From Prorocentrum cordatum (taxonomy: Eukaryota > Sar > Dinophyceae > Prorocentrales > Prorocentraceae): 64,000 nt of DNA. Below the pieces are notes generated by a model, which worked only from the letters and a program-made list of their open reading frames with translations, searched no databases and had not been told where the DNA came from. The stretch is taken from NCBI GenBank assembly GCA_963575745.1, contig CAUYUJ010015704.1, forward strand, positions 661,340 through 725,339. The letters are read 5' to 3'. A program made the position numbers and the translations under genes. Of the stretch, positions 1 through 10,140 are shown in pieces; the first letter of the stretch is position 1, and every line of letters starts with the position of its first letter.

Positions 1-2
1 AG

Positions 3-557
3 AAGGTCAAGCTCTGCATCGAGGAGGTGCAGGGCCGCAACTGCCTCACGGACTTCCACGCGCTGGAGCTTACGCGCGACAAGCAGCAGTCCCTGATCCG
101 CAAGTGGCACACACTGATCGAGGCCCACGTGGACGTAAAGACCACGGACGGGTACCTCGTGCGCCTCTTCTGCCTCGCGTTCACCAAGAAGCAGCCGGGG
201 CAGGAGAAGAACAACTGCTACGCGCAGACGGCCCAGATCCGCAAGATTCGTAAGAAGATGACGGACATCATGACTGGCGAGGTCAACAAGGTGCAGCTCC
301 GGGACCTTGTGAAGAAGCTCATCCCCGAGTCCATCGGCAAGCAGATAGAAAAGGAGACGCAGGGCATATTTCCCCTGAAGGATGTCCACATTAAGAAGGT
401 TAAGATTCTCAAGAAGCCCAAATTCGATATTACCAAGCTCATGGAGATGCACACTGGTGGTGATGACGCGGGCGTTGAGATGCTCCGGCCAGAGGAAGAC
501 GAGGCGAAGAACCTCTTGACCGCCAGCGTGGAGAAGGCCGACGAGGACGACGAGTGA
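3..557 (+). CDS. RPS3A: 40S ribosomal protein S3a (eS1), C-terminal part, 5' end outside window
   Basis: This is a structural protein of the small ribosomal subunit, located in the cytosol near the mRNA exit side. The frame is open from base 3 and ends at TGA 555-557, giving about 184 residues of a family normally near 260, so roughly the first 75-80 residues lie upstream of the window. Recognisable eS1 segments, in order, are the block around [13 protein letters not shown], the [20 protein letters not shown] strand region, [13 protein letters not shown], and the [19 protein letters not shown] region. An acidic tail ends in DEDDE. No intron is visible in this part. G/C is strongly preferred at third positions, as expected for a highly expressed dinoflagellate gene. 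It is the only conserved housekeeping gene in the window, and a microsatellite begins about 340 bp downstream. The identification rests on recognised family sequence. Confidence 0.95.
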   Translation, partial: KVKLCIEEVQGRNCLTDFHALELTRDKQQSLIRKWHTLIEAHVDVKTTDGYLVRLFCLAFTKKQPGQEKNNCYAQTAQIRKIRKKMTDIMTGEVNKVQLRDLVKKLIPESIGKQIEKETQGIFPLKDVHIKKVKILKKPKFDITKLMEMHTGGDDAGVEMLRPEEDEAKNLLTASVEKADEDDE

Positions 558-894
558 GCAGAGCTCCTTACTCCTGCTTCTCCCTCATCCCTCCTCCGAA
601 CACTTCTCCTCAACTTTCGGCTTCTCCTTGGCCTGGTCGGATCGGCCGTGTTGCCTTACCGCAATGATCGCGATCGCCACCACACCTGCGTCCACGGTCA
701 CAAATAGAAGGCCGTCCTTCATGTGAGCGCAATAGAAGCACTTGATAATCCTCTTCCTCTCTCGTTTGTTGCCTCTTCCACTCTCCCTTACTGTGCATCC
801 TTCCCTCGCAGCTGTTCCCTCTCTCCCTCATCCCCCCTCTCTCCGTCATCCCCCCCATCCCTCATCACCACCACCCTCATCGTGTTCATCATGT
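558..894. other. 3' flank of RPS3A, no gene seen
   Basis: This stretch is rich in CTCC/TCCC and leads into the CAT microsatellite. I see no AATAAA-type polyadenylation signal, which is normal for dinoflagellates, and no convincing ORF. Confidence 0.6.
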
Positions 895-1535
895 ACAGAG
901 TCGTCTTCCTCGTCCTCGACATCATCATCATCATCATCATCATCAGCAGCAGCATCAGCATTATCACCATCACCATCAGTATCACAATCAGCATCAGCAT
1001 CAGCATCATCAGCATCATCAGCATCCGCACCATCCTCAACACCATCATCATGATCATCAGCATCACCACCATCATCACATTCAATATCATCATCATCATC
1101 ATCGTCATCATCAGCATCATCAGCATCATCATCAGTATCACCACTATCATCCTCGACACCATCATCATCACCATCATAATCATCGCCGCCATCAAGCACC
1201 CACCATCAATCATAATCACCACCATCAACATCATCACCACCAACATCATCATCATCAGCATCATCATCACCATCACCCTCATCATCACCACAAGCATCAT
1301 CACCATCACATCATCATCAGTACCATCATCGTCGTCAGTTGTTTTATCCGCGTGATCATCCGCAGCATCATCGTCACAGTCACCATCATCGTCATCATCA
1401 TCACCATCATCATCGTCGTCGTCGTCGTTGTCGTCGCGTCGCCATCTTCGTCATCGGCATCACCAGCACCATCAGCATCATCAGCACCATCATCATCAGC
1501 ATCAGCATCATCGTCATCATCATCATATTTAGCCT
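895..1535. repeat. Long imperfect CAT/ATC trinucleotide microsatellite
   Basis: About 640 bp is built almost entirely of CAT/ATC triplets interrupted by CAG, CAC and CGT. It is open in several frames on both strands only because it encodes low-complexity Ile/Ser/His or Met/Asp runs, so those ORFs are not genes. Confidence 0.93.
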
Positions 1536-1869
1536 CATGACCATGACCATTTTCCAACGACCTGAGAGCGATATAAGAAGGAAAGGATTGTGCATGCCAA
1601 CTTGCAAAAAGTCAGACTCGTCGCAGAGAGCTGTGACCCTCGAACGCTGCTCGGGGCATGATGCCTGCAAGAGTGCTTACACACTGAGGCCTAGCAGCAT
1701 GCGGGGGCAGCTGGATCATAGAAGTCAGTTGCCACGAGATCGTCGGCCTCGTATTTGTTATAAGCAGGTACGGGGTCGGCAAGCTGCTCTAGCAGCTGCT
1801 CGCCTCCCTCCGAGCTGGGTGAGGCAATGCGGGCAGGGGCGGTGCGGGCGGCTGGCAGAAATCCACCAC

Positions 1870-2912
1870 TCACGAACCTAATCTGTGTGACATTCCCTCG
1901 CTGCTCGTCTCGAGCCAACGGCCCACCTCGTCCTCGAGCCAGCCCGGTGGTGCCACCCCTTTGTGGTGAATCGCTGCGTCCTCGGCCCGCAGGGCCTTCC
2001 GTATGAGAGACCTCCCCTCCCAGCTGTCGGCGCCGAATATGACTTTCATCTTCTGCGATTCGTAGCAGCTCTCCAAGCGTATGAAACTCACGGCGCTCTC
2101 CATGGCGTTGTCGATGTCGGGCTCCGCCTCCGCCTCTGCCTCTAAGCTCTAAGCACTTCACCAGGTACAGCGCCAGTAGGTTCTTGTCCTTGCTGCTCCA
2201 CGTCTTGATCTGATGCTCGCCTCGGCGGGCTAGCCGCCCGCCTCGGCGCTTCGGCTTCCTGCGGCGGTCGCCGTCCTCCTCGCCCTCGCCCTCCATGTCC
2301 ACGTCGGCCGCTGCCGCTGCTCCGCGAGGCGGCCGGGGGCCCGTCAGCCTGGGCTTGGCCGCTGGTGGTGTTCCCCCGGCTCTCCCCGAGCTTGGCCCAG
2401 ATCCTCGCGAGGCCTGGGAGGAGCTCAGGGGGTGGCACCACGCTGCCTTCGCGGGCAGCAGGGCTTTCGCCTTCGCCTCGTCCATCACGTCCTCTGGCAT
2501 CTTCGTCTTGAGGCGCAGCAGGTGGAGGTGGTAGTGTCGGGGTTGCCGCTGCCTGTCGTGTCCACGCTGGGGCTGGGGCTGTTTCGTGGCTTGCAATCGA
2601 TGTTGCTCTCGAGGCACCAACACTGAGTGGTTTCGCTCGGGCGGGGGGCTTCACGCGAGCTGGCAGGATGAGTCGGTCAGCAGCACGTCTCAGCTCGCGT
2701 CTGGCCGCCAATGTGTCCTCCACAGCTCGTGAGAGATGCGGTGGGAGCGGCGATGTGGAGGGCCCACTCGAAGGTTGGGTGGTGGTGCCAGCAGCCTCTC
2801 TGCGAGATATGGCCTTGAGCGACGAGCCCGATGAAGACGGAGGAATGTGAGTGGTTACGTGTTGCAGTAGCTTCTCAGGGTCATAATATTCAGGAATGCA
2901 TGCAGTATCCAC
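1870..2912 (-). pseudogene. Decayed minus-strand hypothetical protein, possibly mobile-element ORF1
   Basis: Two overlapping minus-strand frames look protein-like, not random. The upstream frame (2,912 to 2,142) starts MDTACIPEYYDPEKLLQHV and becomes Pro/Ala-rich. A second frame carries a basic stretch near 2,230 followed by HQIKTWSSKDKNLLALYLVK. A third (2,103 to 1,870) reads MESAVSFIRLESCYESQK and then a segment with KGVAPPGWLEDEV. To join them needs at least two frameshifts, so this is probably a degraded gene or a multi-exon gene whose junctions I cannot place. The block around KGVAPPGWLEDE reminds me of ORF1-type proteins of dinoflagellate LINE elements, and LINE tail sequence lies on the same strand at 4.7-5.5 kb. 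That link is inference. Function is unknown. Confidence 0.35.
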
Positions 2913-3187
2913 TTGATACTCAGCTATAGGGCATGTCGTACATGCTGAAGGTGTCCATGGATATACATGATGTGTGGGCTTCGCGATACACCTACCATGT
3001 AGCCATGATCGTCGTGAGAGCCCGTTTCTTGATTGCTTGGGGCATGAGGGGCGTCATGGCCCCCGCTCCCCCCCACCCCTATGACGTAACGCTCCCCCCC
3101 CAGTGCGCTCCGGGCACTGCCGCCGTGCGCGTTGGGATCCGCGTAGGTGTCCGCGTAGGAATCCGCATAGGTGTCTGGTCCGCAGGA

Positions 3188-3235
<48 letters not shown>

Positions 3236-3245
3236 CGTCGTCGTC
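3188..3245. repeat. (GTC)n microsatellite
   Basis: An uninterrupted run of about 16 GTC triplets is followed by diverged GTC/CGT copies. Confidence 0.95.
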
Positions 3246-3429
3246 GCTCGTGGTTCGTCGCTCGTTGCTCATTGTCGTCGTGCGCGCGGACGCGGCTGGA
3301 GCCTGTTTTTTAGTCCGGGCCGATGACGGCAATCATCTGGGGGGGGGGAGGGGGTCGATGACGTCACGTTTCGCGCTGGCGGCGTCCGGGAATGCTTAGG
3401 AATGACGGAGGACGGGTAGCACGAACATG

Positions 3430-3728
3430 TAGGTGGCGATATGCACCACAATGCTTGTGTACATCACAGTGCCCGCGTGCACCGCAGCACCTGTGCACAC
3501 CACACCGCCGATGTACACCACAGCAGCCGCGTGCAACACAGCGTCAGTTTGTGCCACCGTGCCTGCGGGCACAGCAGCTCCTGCGTACACCACAGCGCTT
3601 CCGTACCCCACACCAGCCGTGCGCAACACAGCACCAGTGTACACCACAATGCCTGCGTGCATTGCAGTGCCTGTGTGCGCCATGGCGCCTGTGTGCACCA
3701 CATCAGCCGTGTGCAACACAGCACAATT
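3430..3728 (-). repeat. 18-bp minisatellite, orientation 1
   Basis: About 16 imperfect copies of an 18-bp unit are present. Read on the minus strand the unit is close to GGCGCTGTGGTGCACACA. The 18-bp period is a multiple of three, so long false ORFs rich in Val, His, Thr and Ala arise in several frames. The same unit recurs in the opposite orientation at 4,166-4,466. Confidence 0.85.
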
Positions 3729-4165
3729 GTTGTGTATAGAATTTCAGAAGGGATCCTTGTGACAAAATGGAGCGCGTGTGGATTCCAGAGAGAACAATGG
3801 AAAACAAATCCTCATGGACAGAGGAGCGCCGTTGGAATCTACGAGTCCCCCCGAGTCCGCCCGCATCACCCTAACTCCCATTTGCGTCCTGGAGGCTCCA
3901 GCTAAACTGGCCGTCCGAGAACCAAGTGGACCGATTCAATCGACCATTCTGCGGTGCACGCTGAGATGTGCACGTGCGTTGCAACGTCAAGCCGCACGAC
4001 GGGGGGTAAGAAGGAGGAAGAGGAGGAGGCGGAGGAGGAGGAGGAGGAGGAGGTGGAGGTGGAGGTGGAGGAGGAGGGACGAAGGAAGAACGCCACATTC
4101 GATTCTCAGAACTTTCCTGGCGTGGCGTTTCGTTGTCCGCAGCAAATCTTGACGTACACGCTCCT
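3729..4165. other. Spacer between the two inverted 18-bp arrays, no gene seen
   Basis: This is unique-looking DNA with a GGA/GGT-rich microsatellite at about 4,012-4,085. I see no supported gene. The arrays on either side point in opposite directions. Confidence 0.6.
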
Positions 4166-4466
4166 TCTACCTGTCCTGTGCACGCAGGCGCTGTGGTGTA
4201 CACCAGCGCTGCGTTGCACGCGGATGCTGTGGTGTAGACGGGCGCCGTGGCGTACACAGGCGCTGCGGTGCACGCAAGCACTGTGGTGTTCACAAGCGTT
4301 GTGTTGCACATGGCTGCTGCGGTGTCTGTACACCGGCGCTGTAGTGCTCCCAAGTATTGTGGTATACACGGGCGGTGCGTTGCACACGGCTGTTGCGGTG
4401 TACGCAGGCGCTGTGGTGCACACGCGCGGTGTGGTGCACGCGAGCGTTGTGGTGCACACAGGCGCA
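4166..4466 (+). repeat. 18-bp minisatellite, orientation 2
   Basis: About 16 copies of an 18-bp unit near GGCGCTGTGGTGCACACA are read on the plus strand. This is the same family as 3,430-3,728 but inverted. It is followed by CGTCGCTCGTCGCTCGTCG microsatellite, a sequence type that also lies outside the left array. Confidence 0.85.
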
Positions 4467-4675
4467 ATGGGCAGATCGCCACTGACATGCTGCTCGCGTC
4501 GTCGCTCGTCGCTCGTCGCTCGTCGCGTCGTGAGCGCGGGCGCGGCTGTGGTGCCGGAGCCACTCGGCGGGGGTGGGCGTCACGTCATACCCCTCCCGCA
4601 CTTCCCCCCCCCATGACGCCCGTCATCGCCGAACATAAAGAAACGCGCTCTAAGTGTCGCACAGCGTGATCTACA

Positions 4676-5549
4676 TTAGGAATGCCGTATTGCATACATG
4701 TGCTTGTTGTCGCACTGTAGGGTCGTTAATCGTTGGGGTTGTCCGTGTCCTTCAGCTTTGCTTTTGGTTTGATGGTTTACCAACTGTCGTATTGTACCAA
4801 ACCTAAGACCGCACCCAGGGAACCCAAATAAGAAAGGGAGAAGGAGACCATCGTCGCTGTCGGTCTCAGCCTGCTGATTCTGGGACGGGACGGCCTCCAG
4901 GATCGCGCTTCCCTCGGGGGGGGTCCACTTGCATGTCCAGAAGCCTGCGCGTAGCGCTCGTATATCACACAGAAGAAAGGCGTCACGAATGTTGTCATCG
5001 ATCCAGAGTTTTTTCATCGTCCGCAGTTGCCACAGCTCTCGGAGTGATTCGCCAATCGAATGCGAAATGAGGCACTCGAGGTCGGCAGAGAGCTGGCGTG
5101 CCCATGGATGAGCACGCTCGCCGATCTCGCCCTGCTCATTGAGGGTGGAGACAGACACAGGGCGGTTGCTTGTGGCCGCCTGCTTCTCAAAATCATATAT
5201 TTCCAAAAAGTCCGCGAGGAACTGACCGTGGTGGCTGACGTTACTTATTATGATTTGCCACCATCTGAGACGCCGCACTAAAAGCTCGATAGCAGTAGGG
5301 GCCACTTGCCATTCACGAAAGATCATGAGCGTTGTCACCGATCGACGATGGCCATCAGGGTCCTGATGATGCGCAGCTCCCTTTAACAGGACTCGTACTT
5401 TCTTGGCTAGCGGCTAGCGTACGGTCTAGTCGGTGTACCTCACGGGGGCGCAATCTGTAGTTCTCGAGGCCCGACCAGACGCGGCCCGCGACGTTCGACA
5501 GGAACGACAACCTTTTGTTGTTCCCATTGGAGAACCAGGAGTCACCCAA
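4676..5549 (-). pseudogene. LINE-type retrotransposon ORF2, C-terminal fragment
   Basis: Read on the minus strand, the frame from 5,549 contains NYRLRPREVHRLDRTLAAS, then shifts near 5,370 into a 220-residue frame ending at 4,676. That second frame contains ELLVRRLRWWQ, a region HHGQFLADFLEIYDFE, and near its end CGLRFGTIRQLVNHQ followed by KAEGHG, which resembles a C2H2-type finger. The RRLRWWQ and HH.Q pattern after the reverse-transcriptase core, followed by a finger-like segment, is how I recall dinoflagellate LINE ORF2 tails. The RT core itself is absent, so this is a 5'-truncated copy, as is usual for target-primed insertions. One frameshift and the truncation make it non-functional. 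The assignment comes from pattern recognition only. Confidence 0.5.
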
Positions 5550-6075
5550 CCGAGTCCACCCTATGTGGCCTGATGTAATGCGTTCGTGTAGTTCACGCTG
5601 TCAGTGTAGGGATAGGTGTGTATATATATATATATATCCACCGAAGTGTATGAGTTTTTGGACCGCGTTACCCGAGATACGTCGCTCAGCTTCTTTCGTG
5701 GCCGCTCGGTTGGCTAGGCTGACAAGGGTATCCTGCGCGCGCCGGCATGGCGAAGTCGGGCAGCACGCGGCAAGCGCCCACGGAAGGCAGCACGCAGCAC
5801 GCGTGGATCGTTCCACCTTCGGGTGATCGCGGCTTCCCGACAGCGCATTGCGTTCGGTGTCGGCCGACGCCGACGTTAAATCTTGAACGCCCGCGCTGCT
5901 GTCGCAGCGTCACAGCACGGCGCAAGCTTGCCGTGGGCCCACTGAGGTTCGAACCGTTTCCCTGAAACTGCCTGAGACGTGACATCTACACGGGCAGAGA
6001 GCGCATGGTTTCCCCACCCACGCTCCGGCAGGTCATTTGCCCATGAATTCTCACTGTGGGGCTATATCTGTTGAC
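5550..6075. other. Intergenic, no gene seen
   Basis: A short TA run lies at 5,621-5,637. Otherwise the sequence looks unique. A GGTTCGAACC palindrome near 5,945 did not extend into a tRNA fold. Confidence 0.5.
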
Positions 6076-6960
6076 GCTTCGCGTGTCCCCGCCAGCCTTC
6101 AGGAAAAGACCCCCAGTCGAGTTGCCTTGCTCAGGGAAGTGTGGGAGAATGCGGTGGAACAAGGAGGCGGGGGGAGGGTGGGAGGCAACCGACAAACTGA
6201 AGCTCGGGATCAGCATGAGCAGATCCAGTAGTCAATCATGCTGATGTATATATCGATGTATGTCTTTGGATGTGTGAGCCTCTGGGATGATTTGTTGGGG
6301 CAATATTCGGGCACTCTTGGAAGTCTCTGGATGCCTTCGGGGCTCGCTTGGGGCCCTCGTGGGGGCTTGGCGGGGTCCTGTTTGGGCCAGCTTGGAAGAC
6401 ATCGATCACACAACGGGGCGACTTCAGTTCACCTCGCCCCGTTGCAGCCCGAACAATCGCCACTATGGGCCAGTTCGAGACGATGCTGAGGCGCTTCTGG
6501 GGGCCGTCGGGGCCGCCTCGGAGCCCTTTTATGGGCTCCGCTTGAAGCTCTCTTGAGCGATGTTGGAGACATCTTGAGGCCTCTGAAGCATATCGGACGC
6601 GAAAAGGCGAGAGAGAAATACAGCATTGAACAGCCGAGTTTTTCCGAAGGGTGTTGGCCTCTCGGGGGCATCTGATGCTCAGTGGCCAATGTGGAGCTCC
6701 TGGGGCGAATTTGGAGTTACTTGGAAGCATGGCGGAAGACACGAACAGCCACCTAGGGCCAGCCATTTTGGAAGCCATGTGGGCAATTTGGGGCCATAAT
6801 AGAGCCACCTGGTGCATGTTTGGAAGCTCAGCGCTCACGCCACCCTTCACCTCGACACAGGGGAAGGTGTAGGGGTAGGGGGGGCAAACCCATCCCCTAA
6901 GAGGATTATTGAGGGTTAAATCCTTACACAAACTGCGCAGAGAGGGCCAGCGGGACTCCC
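6076..6960 (+). mobile_element. Short repeat family, copy A (diverged)
   Basis: The left end reads GCGTGTCCCCGCCAGCC, matching the left ends of copies B, C and D. The interior has decayed CTTGG/GGCCTC tandem motifs followed by GAAGACATCGATCAC, equivalent to the GAGGAGATCGATCAAAG motif of the other copies. The right part has the conserved GGGGTAGGGG...CAAACCC...CCCC segment at about 6,855-6,900. It is strongly diverged and has no coding capacity. Confidence 0.5.
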
Positions 6961-7799
6961 ACATGCTCATGCAGGGCGGCTGGGCTTCCATCTCTTCTTC
7001 CCCCTTGCCCCCTCCCTCTCATCAGTTTGGCGTCTACCTTGATTGAGGGCGAATGGATATGATAGTTGTGTTCTTCCTCTCTTCCTCGATGTTTCCCCGC
7101 AACGTTCGGAAATGATGCTCATGGTCATTCAAATTACGTTGTCGGAGGACGGCTCCTTCTCGAAGTCGAGCTCTCGAACACGGCTTGCTCACCAGATAGT
7201 TGTTGAGCTTCTTGGATGCCCAGCATGTGGCAGTTGAACGGGTGGATGGACATCATGGCGGTTTCAAGTTTGCGCGCTCGCCTCGTCGCCGCGGCAATGC
7301 TTACCGGGCCGCTCTCCTAGCTAACATGATGAGGTGCGCTTCCTTTTGTCAGGCACGTTATGCATTGGGTACACCATGCGACGAAGCTTGAATACGACTG
7401 TCGATTCGCAAGGGCATCCAGGGGCCACACCTTTCCAGTCCTCCTGGGGTCACCCGCCGCAGGGCCAAAGGATTCTGACCCTCAGGCCTCGCCAGGCCCT
7501 GAATCTGATGGGGGTGAGGGGCGCTCGTTTACCACAAGCCCAGGTGCCCCGGGTCGCGTGAGTGGCCCTGTGTGGTCGCGATGGCGTTGTTGCTTAGAAA
7601 AATAGCCAAACCCCAGTCGCTCTCGCTCTACATTTAATGACGCTCGTGCGACGGGATCTCTGCACCGCACGTAAATCTCGGGGAGCTGACGCGTGCTGGG
7701 TCTACTCTGGTCTTCGAGGTCATTCTCGCCAGCATCCCCCCTCATCCATCAATGCTGCTTAGGAAGAGGACGATCGGGCAAGCTTGATGCTGGCGAGGA
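6961..7799. other. Intergenic, no gene seen
   Basis: No ORF with protein-like composition, tandem repeat or terminal repeat was recognised here. Confidence 0.5.
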
Positions 7800-7913
7800 G
7801 AGGGACAGTGACTCTTCGTCGTCATCATCATCCTCATCATCACCCCCATCGTCCACATCGTTCTCGTCACCCTTCTTACTCATCCTCCTCTTCACCATCA
7901 TTACCATCATTAC

Positions 7914-7989
<76 letters not shown>

Positions 7990-8035
7990 GTCATCACCAC
8001 CACCACCACCAGCATCATCCTGCTCGTCATCATCA
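7800..8035. repeat. CAT/ATC microsatellite
   Basis: Nearly pure ATC/CAT triplets run over about 130 bp (roughly 7,900-8,030) with less regular copies upstream. The same motif is found 3' of RPS3A. Confidence 0.93.
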
Positions 8036-8341
8036 AGTTGTCCTTCGTCGTCCCCCCTCCATCTATCACTCGTCGGCCCCTTTGCATCCCTATTCCAATC
8101 GCTGTCTCCCTTCCCCGCGCTCTCTCCGTCCCTCCCGTCCTGGGACTGGGCAGGCTCTCAAACGTAGGTTGACCATGCAGAATCGAGACTACCCTTGTGT
8201 CCTGTCTGTCGCGTTTACCGTCGCCTTCTTGGTTAGAGCACCTATTGCCCTCGGGAAGACTTCGGTCCCCTCGGGTGTCGTCTGCAATCCGCCCTGACTG
8301 TAGCAGAGGGGGAGTGGGAGCAAGAAGCGAAAGGGCATAAC
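8036..8341. other. Intergenic with one weak short ORF (8,175-8,297, +)
   Basis: A 40-residue ORF begins MQNRDYPCVLSVAFTVAFLV, with a hydrophobic start like a signal peptide or membrane segment. It has no partner exon that I can see and no recognised family, so it is not called as a gene. Confidence 0.3.
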
Positions 8342-8555
8342 AGAGAGAGAGAGAGAGAGAGGCGAGCTCGGACTGAAGGGACGGGAGGACGAGTGAGGCA
8401 GAGGGAAGGAACCTGCAGGGAGGTGGCGTGGTGGCGGAAGTAGAGGGGGCCGAGCCCAGACGTCCGACGTCGTGACGGTGCAACATGTGGCCCGATGGGT
8501 CGTGACCGATGGGTCTATCGATGGAGTCATGTACATGTTATATATATATATATGG

Positions 8556-8599
<44 letters not shown>

Positions 8600-8606
8600 A
8601 AACGAA

Positions 8607-8637
<31 letters not shown>

Positions 8638-8644
8638 GAGAGAA
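8342..8644. repeat. (GA)n microsatellites
   Basis: Pure or nearly pure GA runs occur at about 8,342-8,362 and 8,562-8,644, with a short TA run at 8,538-8,552. Confidence 0.9.
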
Positions 8645-8764
8645 ACCAACCACAATCGATATCAACGATGTATGTTTGCCAGCGTGGACCCCAAATCGCG
8701 TGCTGCTGGCAACATAGGTTGTGCAGTCGATGTGGAGACATGCGTACATATATTATCGGGTGCA

Positions 8765-8890
8765 CCCTGAGTGGTGCAATCTTTGCGGTGGCACCTATGT
8801 GGTTCAACCGGTGTGGTGCGATACATGTGGTGCGACCAATATTGCGCGATCTACGTTGTGCGATTTATGTTGTGCCGCATATGCGGCGCA
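8765..8890 (+). repeat. Diverged 18-20-bp minisatellite related to the 3.4/4.2-kb arrays
   Basis: Five to six copies of a unit near GTGGTGCGATACATGT occur immediately before the large tandem array. The unit resembles the TGTGGTGCACAC unit near 4.3 kb. Confidence 0.55.
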
Positions 8891-8929
8891 GTAGACAATG
8901 TGCAATCGAAGTTGCGCAAATGAGTTTAA

Positions 8930-9634
8930 CAAACGAGCTGACACATCCCATGCTCTTGCAAACATCCCACCCACCCGCCCGCAACTTCGTTTGCAAAACC
9001 CATGTGGTGGCGATTGCGATGCAAGGTTGGCGTTGGCCGGTGCATCTCTGCGGCCGCGCCAACCCTAGCACGCGCGCGCAGCGGCCAGCTAGTATGGCGC
9101 CACCGACGCGGCCGCACTGGTGCTGACCGCTGGGCGCGTCCCAGCGGGCCTCCACTGCGACTCGGCGACTTGGGCGGGCGCTGTATCATGGCAACGCCGG
9201 CAACGGCAGACACGATGATTTGTTGTGGCGATTTTGGTGGCGATGTGCGCACCGACGAAGGCGCGGCCAGTGCGAACGCCGATGCTGATCATGCCGACGA
9301 CGATGACGGCGTGATCGCGTCGGTGATGATGGTTTTGGAAAAGGTTCGGCATGCGCGCGCGGCCGACGCGCGAGAGCGACCCGCATGGTTTCATTTCACA
9401 CGGATTCTGCCCCCCACCCCACCCCCCAGCACCGGCGCAAAGGCGTGCGAATGATGTCGACATGCGGCGCCAGAGGCCCGCTTGGTAGAATTCGATGAAC
9501 AAGTTGAAAAACAAAGGGAAAAACATGTTTTTTGCATGATTCCGCATGAGCAAGCGAGCAAATTTGTTTTGTTGAAACCTGATGTTGCGAAACCGCCATG
9601 TGTTTTTTGGGGGAATCGTTCTTTTTTCATTTGA
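8930..9634 (+). repeat. About 1.3-kb tandem array, first unit (left part)
   Basis: This contains the landmarks of the array unit in order: GCAAAACCCATG, CTCTGCGGCCGCGCC, CCCAGCGGG, the GACGACGAC-rich block, GCGCGCGGCCGACGCGCGAGAG, a C-rich tract, and TGATGTTGCGAAACC. The unit is interrupted at 9,640 by the copia element and resumes at 29,297. Confidence 0.85.
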
Positions 9635-9639
9635 AAATT
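9635..9639 (+). repeat. Target-site duplication AAATT (left copy)
   Basis: AAATT directly precedes the 5' LTR and is repeated directly after the 3' LTR at 29,292-29,296. Five bp is the usual size for Ty1/copia integration. Confidence 0.85.
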
Positions 9640-9937
9640 TGTCGAGCCCACATGCATAATACAGACATCGACGCAAGCTGTGGGACCCCCCAGCCGGCTG
9701 AGACATAGCTTATCCCACAGTGTGGGATAAGGCATGCAGAGCGTATGTTGTGCAAGCGCTGCAGTGTGGCACGCCGTAGCGGTGACCGGTTCGTGTCCCA
9801 ACAGCTACACGGATGGCCGCTTCGATAGCGGATGGGCCGGCACGCCCAACATGTAGCAGCAGTCAGTTTGTGTGCATTCGCGTCGCGACTGCCGTTTGCG
9901 CTCAAGCCCTTCTCTTGGCAGGAAAAGCACCACGTCA
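9640..9937 (+). repeat. 5' LTR of copia element
   Basis: It starts TGTCGAGCCCACATGC and ends CACGTCA, so it has the canonical TG...CA termini. It is nearly identical to 28,991-29,291 apart from scattered substitutions and small indels near the middle. It presumably carries the promoter and polyadenylation signals, but none was recognised. Confidence 0.92.
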
Positions 9938-9955
9938 TGGTAGCGGAGCCGTGGT
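9938..9955 (+). other. Primer-binding site
   Basis: TGGTAGCGGAGCCGTGG follows the LTR directly. It resembles the TGGTATCAGAGC primer-binding site of many copia elements, which pairs with the initiator-methionine tRNA 3' end. The exact tRNA is inferred. Confidence 0.65.
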
Positions 9956-10140
9956 AACACACGGCTCGGCAATCCTGATCGCCGCAACGCCCACCAAGCG
10001 TGGGCATCGATCCACCAGCAGGGCTGCGGCCCGCGTGCGCCGTGGCTCGGCGCGCAGGCTAGTGCCCCGGGCTGCGGGTGGCCCCGCGCCGAGGCGCACG
10101 ACACAGCGCCGGGTAGCGGGTAGCCCCGCACCCTGGCACC

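Noticed and set aside
723-1557. Long ORFs on both strands through the CAT tract
   Set aside because: They encode only Ile/Ser/His or Met/Asp/Val runs from a trinucleotide repeat, with no start context or conserved segment.
5940-5955. tRNA T-arm-like GGTTCGAACC
   Set aside because: It is a simple palindrome; neither strand gives acceptor or anticodon stems at the required distances.
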